Assembly (NCBI GenBank): GCA_030037515.1
Contig: JASHRE010000166.1
Span: 1 to 5,573 of the forward strand
Direction of reading: 5' to 3'
Length of the DNA stretch: 5,573 nt
Source of the DNA: Candidatus Sulfotelmatobacter sp.
GTDB taxonomy: Bacteria; Acidobacteriota; Terriglobia; Terriglobales; Acidobacteriaceae
In this document: positions 1 to 5,573 of the stretch, piece after piece
How positions within the stretch are numbered: position 1 is the first letter of the stretch
How the letters are laid out: each line of letters starts with the position of its first letter
Program-made: the position numbers and the translations under genes
The notes under the pieces: model-generated
What the model was told of the DNA's origin: nothing
What the model saw: the letters and a program-made list of their open reading frames with translations, nothing else
Database searches by the model: none

Positions 1-1
1 G

Positions 2-403
2 AAACCCTACGCGTTGCAGGCAGCCATTGCCGCCTGTCACGCGCGCGCCCGCACCGCCGAAGAGACAGACTGGGAGCGCATCGTTGTTCTCTACGACGCC
101 TTGCTCGAAATCAATCCATCTCCAATCGTGGCACTCAATCGCGCAGTCGCCGTCGGCATGGCGCAAGGCCCAGCCGCAGGACTCGACGCACTCGACCGAG
201 CCGCCACCCTTGCCGGTGACTCTGCGCTAGCCGGCTACCATCTCTTTCCCAGCGTTCGCGGAGACCTGCTGATGAAGATGGGCAGGCTCTCTGAGGCGCG
301 TGAAGAAATCCAACGCGCCATCGCCATGACGATGAACCTGCGGGAACAGGAATTGCTGGCGCACAGGTTGAAGCAGTTGGAGAAGGCGGACTTCTCTGTA
401 TAG
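2..403 (+). CDS. ECF42/DUF6596-type RNA polymerase sigma factor, C-terminal fragment (5' end outside window)
   Basis: The frame is open from the left edge (KPYALQAAIAACHARA...) and stops at TAG 401-403, leaving 133 visible residues. The internal TTG at 14 is not a credible start, because the similarity begins upstream of it. The fragment matches from memory the C-terminal extension of ECF42-type sigma factors: a TDW..I..LYDALL segment, the conserved PSPIVALNRAVAV phrase, then YHLFPSVRGDLL and a TPR-like helix pair (KMGRLSEAREEIQRAIAMT). In this family regions sigma-2 and sigma-4 bind core polymerase and promoter DNA, while the TPR-like tail is thought to control activity in place of a classical anti-sigma factor. 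The DNA-binding part is not visible. Such genes often sit next to YCII/DGPF-domain genes, which would have to lie left of the window. It converges on the receptor gene 465 bp away. The family call is firm; its target regulon cannot be deduced. Confidence 0.88.
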   Translation, partial: KPYALQAAIAACHARARTAEETDWERIVVLYDALLEINPSPIVALNRAVAVGMAQGPAAGLDALDRAATLAGDSALAGYHLFPSVRGDLLMKMGRLSEAREEIQRAIAMTMNLREQELLAHRLKQLEKADFSV

Positions 404-432
404 GTGCGGTTCTGTCCTTTGAAGCGGGCTTA

Positions 433-467
433 TCGCCGTCAACTCCTGAATTGTCGCCGATCCTGAA
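433..467. repeat. Short degenerate direct repeats (TCGCCG ... TCCTGAA)
   Basis: TCGCCG occurs at 433-438 and 454-459, each followed by TCCTGAA (444-450 and 461-467), with gaps of 5 and 1 base. A third TCCTGAA lies at 520-526, inside the loop and right-arm edge of the neighbouring inverted repeat. The units are short and the spacing is unequal, so this may be chance or a worn-down duplication. No known binding site is recognised. Confidence 0.3.
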
Positions 468-493
468 GTGTTTGTACCGACTGTTGCCCGGCT

Positions 494-539
494 AAGCATT
501 TATGAGATGGATTCTAGTCTCCTGAATCATAAATAGCTT
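494..539. repeat. AT-rich inverted repeat (12-bp arms, one bulge)
   Basis: The left arm AAGCATTTATGA (494-505) pairs with TCATAAAT (527-534) plus GCTT (536-539), leaving only A535 bulged. The 21-base centre can add TTC/GAA (512-514 with 524-526) as an inner stem. The arms are markedly more AT-rich than both flanking genes. No T-run follows on either strand, so it is not a canonical intrinsic terminator. It could act as a terminator or 3'-end stabiliser between the converging genes, a protein-binding palindrome, or the end of a lost small element. Confidence 0.5.
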
Positions 540-814
540 GCATAATTATCGAGGGCGCAGAGTATCGTGGATCATGCCCAAGCCACGAGGACGCCCCACC
601 AAGCGCAAGCTGGTGTCAGCCTAGAGCAACGCCGCGCCTCTTGCCGAGTGGTACGCGAGAACCTCGGGAAAGCTCCCCAATTTTCAGTCAAGTTGGAGCC
701 CAGATAGGCTTCGACGATAAAACCACCGGGAAATGTGTGGCCGTTCTGGAGCATTTTTTTCTATTGCTCAATCGGCACACGCCTTAGCAACTTTCCGTTC
801 CCCGAAAACGAATA

Positions 815-848
815 CCGGGAGAAACCTGAGTTATTCAGGACTCTCCGG
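815..848 (-). terminator. Candidate terminator hairpin downstream of the receptor gene
   Basis: On the minus strand, 21 bases after the receptor stop codon, GGAGA (846-842 as TCTCC on the plus strand) pairs with TCTCC and the inner CCTGA pairs with TCAGG around a 5-base loop. A symmetric 2x2 internal loop separates the two 5-bp stems. Beyond the hairpin the minus strand reads TATTCGTTTTCG, which is T-rich but lacks an uninterrupted T-run. Position favours a terminator or a 3'-end protecting stem; the weak T-tract limits confidence. Confidence 0.4.
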
Positions 849-868
849 CGCAAGTTGAGAACCCGTAC

Positions 869-3800
869 TCAAAACACCAGGCGCAACGCGAACTGCATGA
901 AGCGAGGTGTGGTTAGGGTGGAAGTGTAGAGGCCGAACGTAGAGGGCGAGTCGCCTAGCGATGGCTGCGCTTCATTGCCGACCGGGCCTCGTACGTCGTA
1001 GCGCACAGAGTTGGTTGCATTGAACGCCTGCCAACTGAACTCGAGCCGCCGCTGCTCGCCCAGCGAGAAATTCTTGGAAACGCCGGTGTCGATATCGAAC
1101 ATGCCGTCACCAATGACGTTGTTGCGAACGCCCGATTCGCCCGGCCAGTCAGGGCGGAACGCCGTTATCGCCGTTGCCGGATTCTGAAAAATGTCCGGGC
1201 CAATATCGACTCCGTTGACGATAGCGTGCTTGGGATTGGTCGCGGCCGGAGCCGGTCCGTTAGGTTCGGCCAAGCCTTCAATGTTCCAGTCCGTTGGCCA
1301 GTCAGGACCGTTGTCCACACTGATTGGGAGACCGGTGGTCCAGCGAAACACACCCGAGACATGCCATCCTCCAATCAGGTAGTTAAGTGCCGAGCCTGCA
1401 TTGGAAGCCAGCCTTTGGCCTTTGCCGAATGGAAGCACATAAACGAGGTTGGCGTTGACCTGGTGGAAGGCGTTGAAATCGGAGAGCCCGCGCAGAGCAA
1501 GCGGGTTCCATGCGTTGATCACGATTCCTCCGCCGTTCAGGTCGCTGCCCGTTCCTCCCGTGCCTTCGTATGGACCGATGCGTTCGGCCGCCGAAGCCTC
1601 ATCGAGCGACTTCGAAAACGTGTAGTTGAATTGCCCCTGCAGGTTCGCTCCCCAGCGGACGTTATAGGTAACCTGCAATGCGTTGTAGTTGGACGTGCCG
1701 ATGTTCCGCCAGGCATAGAGCGAAGCGAACTGGTCGTGGAAGAAAGTGTAGGGGCCATACTTGCTGTTGGGAAGAGCAGGGCTCAGGCCGGTGATGGAGG
1801 ACGGCAGGTCCATCTCGAACAGAGAAAATGTCTCGTTATGCAGATAGCAACTCCATAGTTCATACACATTCTGAGTGGCCGTGGGATTAGCGGGTAGGTT
1901 GCCTGTTGCGCAAGTCACATTGTTCTGACCCAGAGCGCTTTGGACCGAAGTGCCTGCCCATCCAGGAAAGAAATTCTCAAAGAACGGCACCGGCGCGAGA
2001 GTGTTGACATCCGTGCTAGCGGCAGCTGCTTGAGAAAGCATCTTGGCTGCTTGGAAATAAGTCATGCCGCTGGCGGGATCTGTCGGATCGGCTGGCATCG
2101 CCATATCGACCTGCATAGGCAGTCGACGCCCAACGCTCCCTACATAGGCAAGTTGGAGTGAAGATCGCGAGGTGATCTGGCGCTGCAGCGAAAAGTTGAA
2201 CATATGCGCGTAGGGCGTTTTCACCGATTGATCCAGCCCCCAATTAATGGCAAATGCGGTATTGCTGGGAGTGACCGGGAACGTGCCACTCGGCGTAGGA
2301 CCGAACAAGCATCCCGGATCGTTCAGCGATGGGCAAGGCGCGGGCAGGCAAGACTGACCGGACGATCCCGGAATCAGGCAGGTGAATCGCGGGGCATTCG
2401 AGACCGAAACGACGCCAGCGGGATTTCCGAGATCGGTGGAGAGCCCGAAGGAGCCGTGTTGGTCAAAGCTGTTCACGACCGGAATGCCGAAATGGTCGTA
2501 GACAATGCTGTAGCCAGCCCGCAAAGTGAATTGATCTTTGTGACCCAGAAGTTTCGCGAGTCGCCCGTCACCTGTATCCGGCGCCCAAGCCACGGCGATG
2601 CGTGGGGAAAAATCCCTGTGGTCCCAATTCCACAAGCCCGGACCGTGATTGACTGGACCACCGAGCGTGAAGGTAATCTCTCCGGCGTTGTTGGCCGGCA
2701 AGCCTTGGTTCATGAGCGACCTGGTGTCGTTGAACCAGTCGGCGACATTCTGACTGGTGCAGCCGCCGCCCGCCGCTTCCACACAGGGCGCGACCTGATA
2801 TCCGCTTGTCTCATAGGGTGGAGCGTCCAGAATCCAGCGCAGACCATAGGTAAGCGTCAGGCGGGGATTTACGTGCCACGTGTCCTGCCCGTAGAACTCG
2901 TAATTGTTGATGGCGAAGCGGCGGTTGATGGGAGTGCCCTGGGCGAGGGCGGTGCCATTGCGGGAGAAGTTGTAGATACCGTCGCCTTCGGCGAAAATTC
3001 CCATCGCGATCGCGATGGCCGCATCGTAGTTCGGGCCGAAGTTGGTGTTAACGGCAGGGTAAGGCTGATTTGTTGCTGGATTATTGTTGTTGGGAGGGTT
3101 CAGCGGGCTGGGAGTATTGGAGATGCCTCCAGTATTAAGATAGACGGGATTAGTTTGTATATCAGAGAACGAATTCTCGGTGCTGCTGCTATCGTTGCGA
3201 ATGATAAACAAGTCGGTGCCGAACTGCAGGGTGTGGTTGCCGTGCGTCCAATTCAGGTTATCGCTCAGCTGATTGACCGGGACAAACCGCGTGAGCGAAC
3301 GAGTAAATGGAGTGAGATCCGTAAGACCATTCAGGAAAACTGCAGGATACTGAGAAAGGCCGCCAGTCTTAGTCCCCTGACGGATATACCCCCAATGAAA
3401 ATCGTTGATCACCCTCGGACTCAGCAGAGACGTTAGACCCACGGTTACTCCCTTGCTGTCGTCGAGTAGGGTGGTCGACGCAGGTTGCCCGGGAAAATAT
3501 TGTGTTTGCGGTTCTTTGAAATTCTGCGTCTCTCCGCGGAAGAAAAGACTTTCTGAGCCATTCGAGGTGATGTGATAATCGAGCCGCGTGATGTAGGTGT
3601 TATAGCTCGAATCCGCATTCGACGCGAAGCGATAACCGAGAATGTTCACGCCATCGCCCGCATTCTCGTTCGGTAGCGGATATTGCTGCAGAACACTTGT
3701 CAGCACCGCCTGGCTGACTCCGATTCCCAAAGGATCCATCTGCTGGATTTCAGCCGGCGTCAGCAGGTTATAGCCCGGCTGTACTGTCACGCCATTGACT

Positions 3801-4918
3801 GTGCCCCCGGGGCAAGCGCTCGTATCCTGGCACAGGTAGACGATATTGCCGGCGCGCAGGCTCGCACTCGGAACGAACGACAAAACACTCGTGCCTTCCG
3901 CATCGCGCCGGCCTTCATAATTGGCAAAGAAGAAGAACCGGTTCTTCAAAATCGGTCCGCCGATGCTGGCTCCAAACACATTACGCAAGAGTTTTGCGGC
4001 TGTATTCGATTCGCCACTCTCTAACTGGCTTGCCTTCAGAAACGGATCGTTCGCGCTGAAGATCGTGTTGCGGTTGTACTCGTAGACTGACCCATGAACT
4101 TTGTTGGTGCCACTCTTCGTGACTAGTGCGACCTGCGCGCCGCTCGAGTAACCGGAATCGGCGTTGGAATTCGCCGTGGTCACCCTGAACTCCTCGACAG
4201 AATCCGGCGGAACGTTGAGGATGCTGAAGAACGCATATCCATTGTTCTGATCGTTCACCTGGATGCCGTCGAGTTCGACGTTCGATTGATCGCTGCGCAC
4301 GCCGTTGACGGCGCCACTCCGCGTGTCTGTATCTTGTAGCGACTGAGACTGGATCCCTAGGTACGTCACACCCGGTTGCAGGCTCAGCAAGTACGTTACA
4401 TTGCGGTCGGCGATGGGCAGTTCCGATATCTGATTCGACTCGACGACGTTGCCGAGGGAAGCATCGGTGCGATTGATGAGCGGCGCTTCGCCCTCCACCG
4501 TGACGGACTCCTGCGTGCCCGCAACTTTGAAACGAATGGCGACCGTGGACGGAACCCTGACGACGAGGGTGATGTCGGAGGCGAGAAACGGCGCAAATCC
4601 TTTCGCGTTCGCCTCCAGCTTGTAACTGCCGGGAGGCACGTCGAGGAACTGGTAGAGCCCCGAGCCGTTGCTGGTGGTCGTGCGCTGGAGGCCAGTCGCG
4701 ATCTCGGTCAAGGTAATTTTCGCGCCGGCCACATTCGCCCCCGATGGATCGGTGACGCTCCCATTCAGCTGGCTGGCGGACTGTGCCGCTGCGAACGGAA
4801 CGATCAGCGCCAGTAGCGCAATGACCGCAAGGGCCCGCATATTTCGACGCCCAGTCCGAAGGCCCAATCCGCACCACCGCTCAACCCTGTCGATCGACTG
4901 CTCATGAATCCGCATCAT
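869..4918 (-). CDS. Oar-like TonB-dependent outer-membrane receptor with N-terminal carboxypeptidase-regulatory-like domain
   Basis: This intact 1349-residue outer-membrane protein probably takes up or binds large ligands; the substrate is unknown. A long n-region precedes the signal core MRALAVIALLALIVPFAAA (residues 27-45), with cleavage near 45. A CarboxypepD_reg-like beta-sandwich follows (about 50-134: GSVTDPSGANVAGAKITL, then DVPPGSYKLEA). The plug spans about 144-274 (SELPIADRNVTYLLSLQPGV, NVELDGIQVND, LVTKSGTNKVHGSVYEYNRN). The barrel runs from about 310 to the end, with GGPILKNRFFFFANYEGRR (about 320-338), FNYTFSKSLDE (about 1097), GGWHVSGVFRWTTGLPISV (about 1183) and a C-terminal ALRLVF, whose final Phe is the usual barrel-assembly signal. 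I see no clear TonB box. All ten mature cysteines fall in five close pairs, and residues 598-624 form an Asn/Pro-rich loop. The chosen ATG has GGGAGA 7 bases upstream. The frame stays open to an ATG at 5056, but that would leave almost no leader after the predicted promoter; an ATG at 4840 would begin directly at the signal core but lacks a good ribosome binding site. The stop is TGA at 869-871. Confidence 0.93.
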   Translation of the reverse strand: MMRIHEQSIDRVERWCGLGLRTGRRNMRALAVIALLALIVPFAAAQSASQLNGSVTDPSGANVAGAKITLTEIATGLQRTTTSNGSGLYQFLDVPPGSYKLEANAKGFAPFLASDITLVVRVPSTVAIRFKVAGTQESVTVEGEAPLINRTDASLGNVVESNQISELPIADRNVTYLLSLQPGVTYLGIQSQSLQDTDTRSGAVNGVRSDQSNVELDGIQVNDQNNGYAFFSILNVPPDSVEEFRVTTANSNADSGYSSGAQVALVTKSGTNKVHGSVYEYNRNTIFSANDPFLKASQLESGESNTAAKLLRNVFGASIGGPILKNRFFFFANYEGRRDAEGTSVLSFVPSASLRAGNIVYLCQDTSACPGGTVNGVTVQPGYNLLTPAEIQQMDPLGIGVSQAVLTSVLQQYPLPNENAGDGVNILGYRFASNADSSYNTYITRLDYHITSNGSESLFFRGETQNFKEPQTQYFPGQPASTTLLDDSKGVTVGLTSLLSPRVINDFHWGYIRQGTKTGGLSQYPAVFLNGLTDLTPFTRSLTRFVPVNQLSDNLNWTHGNHTLQFGTDLFIIRNDSSSTENSFSDIQTNPVYLNTGGISNTPSPLNPPNNNNPATNQPYPAVNTNFGPNYDAAIAIAMGIFAEGDGIYNFSRNGTALAQGTPINRRFAINNYEFYGQDTWHVNPRLTLTYGLRWILDAPPYETSGYQVAPCVEAAGGGCTSQNVADWFNDTRSLMNQGLPANNAGEITFTLGGPVNHGPGLWNWDHRDFSPRIAVAWAPDTGDGRLAKLLGHKDQFTLRAGYSIVYDHFGIPVVNSFDQHGSFGLSTDLGNPAGVVSVSNAPRFTCLIPGSSGQSCLPAPCPSLNDPGCLFGPTPSGTFPVTPSNTAFAINWGLDQSVKTPYAHMFNFSLQRQITSRSSLQLAYVGSVGRRLPMQVDMAMPADPTDPASGMTYFQAAKMLSQAAAASTDVNTLAPVPFFENFFPGWAGTSVQSALGQNNVTCATGNLPANPTATQNVYELWSCYLHNETFSLFEMDLPSSITGLSPALPNSKYGPYTFFHDQFASLYAWRNIGTSNYNALQVTYNVRWGANLQGQFNYTFSKSLDEASAAERIGPYEGTGGTGSDLNGGGIVINAWNPLALRGLSDFNAFHQVNANLVYVLPFGKGQRLASNAGSALNYLIGGWHVSGVFRWTTGLPISVDNGPDWPTDWNIEGLAEPNGPAPAATNPKHAIVNGVDIGPDIFQNPATAITAFRPDWPGESGVRNNVIGDGMFDIDTGVSKNFSLGEQRRLEFSWQAFNATNSVRYDVRGPVGNEAQPSLGDSPSTFGLYTSTLTTPRFMQFALRLVF
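3001..3018. repeat. Perfect 18-bp palindrome inside the receptor gene
   Basis: CCATCGCGATCGCGATGG equals its own reverse complement. Its core GCGATCGC is the octamer known as HIP1 in cyanobacteria. It encodes the Ile-Ala-Ile-Ala-Met stretch near residues 635-639 of the receptor, so codon choice for an alternating Ala-Ile segment may be the whole explanation. Confidence 0.6.
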
Positions 4919-4925
4919 TGACGTG

Positions 4926-4931
4926 TCTCCC
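4926..4931 (-). promoter_or_regulatory. Ribosome binding site of the receptor gene
   Basis: Read on the minus strand, GGGAGA ends 7 bases before ATG 4918-4916, which is followed at once by a second ATG (4915-4913). This is the best Shine-Dalgarno match near any in-frame start. It decides the start in favour of 4918, with 4915 the close alternative, over the ATGs at 5056 and 4840. Confidence 0.65.
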
Positions 4932-4944
4932 AAAAGAGAACAAG

Positions 4945-4961
4945 CGGCAAAAGCACTGCCG
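4945..4961 (-). other. Leader hairpin just upstream of the receptor ribosome binding site
   Basis: CGGCA (4945-4949) and TGCCG (4957-4961) form a 5-bp GC-rich stem with a 7-base loop, 14 bases upstream of the GGGAGA site in the predicted receptor mRNA leader. It does not cover the ribosome binding site. A regulatory role is speculative. Confidence 0.25.
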
Positions 4962-5024
4962 AAGCAACCAACCCGTGGTCGAGTTGTCCTGCTTATTCCC
5001 TCTTCGACCGCTTGTGGTGTTTCT

Positions 5025-5045
5025 GGGTTCAATGAGATCGAACCC
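5025..5045 (-). other. Inverted repeat early in the receptor mRNA leader
   Basis: GGGTTC (5025-5030) and GAACCC (5040-5045) are perfect inverted arms around a 9-base centre. They lie 15-35 bases downstream of the start of transcription predicted from the TATAAT at 5067-5072. They could form an mRNA 5' stem-loop or a DNA operator. No known regulator site is recognised. Confidence 0.35.
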
Positions 5046-5066
5046 TTCCCGCACAAAGTGGCGCGG

Positions 5067-5096
5067 ATTATACCTGATATGGCCGCCTACCTTCAT
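5067..5096 (-). promoter_or_regulatory. Putative sigma-70-type promoter of the receptor gene
   Basis: The minus strand carries a perfect -10 hexamer TATAAT (plus-strand ATTATA, 5067-5072). The best -35 candidate is ATGAAG at 5091-5096, with an 18-base spacer and only three of six consensus matches, so activator help may be needed. Transcription would begin near 5060, leaving a leader of about 140 nt before ATG 4918. No clear promoter for the divergent gene at 5178 was found in the same spacer. Confidence 0.5.
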
Positions 5097-5177
5097 GCAG
5101 AAAATGCGAGGCTGATGTTCTAAATTTCCGATCGCTGGAGTAGCCCCGCGGCGCCGGCTTCCAGTACGATCTTGCGC

Positions 5178-5573
5178 ATGGCAATCAGGAGGAAGCGCTC
5201 GGCCCTGCAGAGGCTCGCCATATCCGTGCGTGTGGCGTGCCATGGTTCAATCGCCAGTCTTGTCCTGCTGTTCCTTGCATGCCAGGCAGCTTCCGCGGTT
5301 GTCAGCCGCACTCAGGTCGTCGTGGTTCCGGTTGCGGATATGTATTCCGCGCCCAGCGACAAGGCAGACGTCGTCTCGCAAACGATCTACGGCAGCAACG
5401 TGCAATTGCTGGTTTCACGCGGCGAGTGGTCGCGGATCGAGACTCCCGACGATCACTACAAAGGATGGACGCGCAGCCGTTATCTGCGAATCGTGCAGCG
5501 CGGCGCCGGTTACGCGACCGCGGGACCAATCGTTCAGGTGGAAAGTTTGTTTGCCAACATCTATCGCGAATCC
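5178..5573 (+). CDS. Exported SH3b-domain protein, probable C40 (NlpC/P60) peptidoglycan peptidase, N-terminal part (3' end outside window)
   Basis: The frame runs from ATG 5178 off the right edge, giving 132 residues. An Arg/Lys-rich start (MAIRRKRS) leads into a hydrophobic core (SIASLVLLFLACQAASA, about 24-40) with a signal peptidase I-like ASA end; the LAC before it is a poor lipobox. A bacterial SH3 domain follows at about 44-107 (VVVVPVADMYSAPS, VVSQTIYGSNVQLL, GEWSRIETPDDHYKGWTRSRYL). A second SH3b seems to begin at about 117 (VQVESLFANIYRES). Two SH3b repeats of this kind usually precede an NlpC/P60 Cys-His catalytic domain in YkfC-like periplasmic enzymes that cut stem-peptide bonds in peptidoglycan. 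That domain lies outside the window, so the enzyme call is inferred. No Shine-Dalgarno precedes the ATG; the frame stays open back to 5124 but offers only TTG 5172 and ATT/ATC codons there. The gene diverges from the receptor. Confidence 0.75.
   Translation, partial: MAIRRKRSALQRLAISVRVACHGSIASLVLLFLACQAASAVVSRTQVVVVPVADMYSAPSDKADVVSQTIYGSNVQLLVSRGEWSRIETPDDHYKGWTRSRYLRIVQRGAGYATAGPIVQVESLFANIYRES

Larger units (their letters stand above)
404..868. other. Convergent intergenic region without a convincing gene
   Basis: These 465 bp separate two converging genes. The left part carries direct repeats (TCGCCG and TCCTGAA). The middle has an AT-rich inverted repeat (494-539). A 16-codon frame at 574-624 encodes MPKPRGRPTKRKLVSA, which contains an AT-hook-like PRGRP core, but it has no good ribosome binding site. 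Other short inverted repeats are TCGTGG/CCACGA (565-570 with 583-588) and CCAA/TTGG (677-680 with 693-696). A T7 run lies at 754-760. A terminator-like hairpin for the receptor transcript lies at 815-848. Longer open frames here on either strand have no recognisable protein pattern. It may hold a decayed gene or a small RNA, but the sequence alone supports neither strongly. Confidence 0.6.

Noticed and set aside
227..499. A 90-codon minus-strand frame opposite the sigma-factor tail
   Set aside because: Most of it is antisense to a clearly conserved TPR-like coding sequence and its peptide shows no domain pattern.
572..754. A 60-codon minus-strand frame in the intergenic region
   Set aside because: No recognisable protein pattern and no good ribosome binding site; it runs antisense to equally unsupported frames.
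749..769. T7 run at 754-760 as an intrinsic terminator for the sigma-factor transcript
   Set aside because: The run is in the loop of a GAGCA/TGCTC repeat, not after a stem. The only stem before it (CCAC/GTGG, ending at 740) is short and 13 bases away, and the site is 350 bases past the stop codon.
2204..3436. A 410-codon open frame on the plus strand opposite the receptor gene
   Set aside because: It lies exactly codon-aligned with the receptor on the other strand, where its stops would be the receptor codons TTA, CTA and TCA, which are rare in GC-rich genes. The peptide is Arg/Gly/Val-rich with no recognisable fold. The frames at 1226-1858, 3683-4024 and 4376-4816 share this register and explanation.
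3981..4877. A 298-codon minus-strand frame overlapping the 5' part of the receptor gene
   Set aside because: It is an out-of-frame shadow, rich in Arg, His and Gly, whereas the receptor frame over the same bases shows clear signal peptide, carboxypeptidase-regulatory-like and plug domains.
4889..4898. 10-bp palindrome GTCGATCGAC near the receptor start
   Set aside because: Short, inside the coding sequence, and of a kind common in GC-rich DNA; nothing links it to regulation.
4902..5529. Minus-strand frames opposite the SH3b gene and the divergent spacer
   Set aside because: Low-complexity Arg-rich peptides lying opposite a credible signal peptide and SH3b domain, or over the promoter region.

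Overview
The window most likely comes from an Acidobacteriota chromosome (Terriglobia-like, GC-rich). The main evidence is the very large Oar-like TonB-dependent receptor, whose conserved phrases (LVTKSGTNKVHGSVYEYNRN in the plug, SKSLDE in the barrel, GGWHVSGVF near the C-terminus) are typical of the paralogue-rich family in that phylum. The flanking genes, an ECF42-like sigma factor and an SH3b protein resembling a C40 peptidase, also fit. The phylum assignment is inferred from protein style, not from a marker gene.

Layout: positions 2-403 (+) hold the C-terminal TPR-like part of an ECF42/DUF6596-type sigma factor; its DNA-binding part lies left of the window. Positions 404-868 are a convergent intergenic region with an AT-rich 46-bp inverted repeat, a few short direct repeats, a mini reading frame with an AT-hook-like peptide, and a terminator-like hairpin for the gene on the other side. 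Positions 869-4918 (-) are one intact receptor gene of 1349 codons, filling most of the window. Positions 4919-5177 are a divergent promoter region with a perfect TATAAT on the minus strand, giving the receptor mRNA a predicted leader of about 140 nt. Positions 5178-5573 (+) are the start of an exported SH3b-domain protein, probably the N-terminus of a C40 (NlpC/P60) peptidoglycan peptidase cut by the window edge.

The three genes do not form an operon: the first and second converge, the second and third diverge. Nothing visible ties them to one pathway beyond two being cell-envelope proteins. I found no mobile element, CRISPR array, tRNA/rRNA or defence cassette, and no convincing new multi-gene system. 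The points most worth a second look are the pairing of all ten mature-protein cysteines in the receptor, the 404-868 intergenic region with its inverted repeat and possible gene remnant, and the receptor start site and leader.
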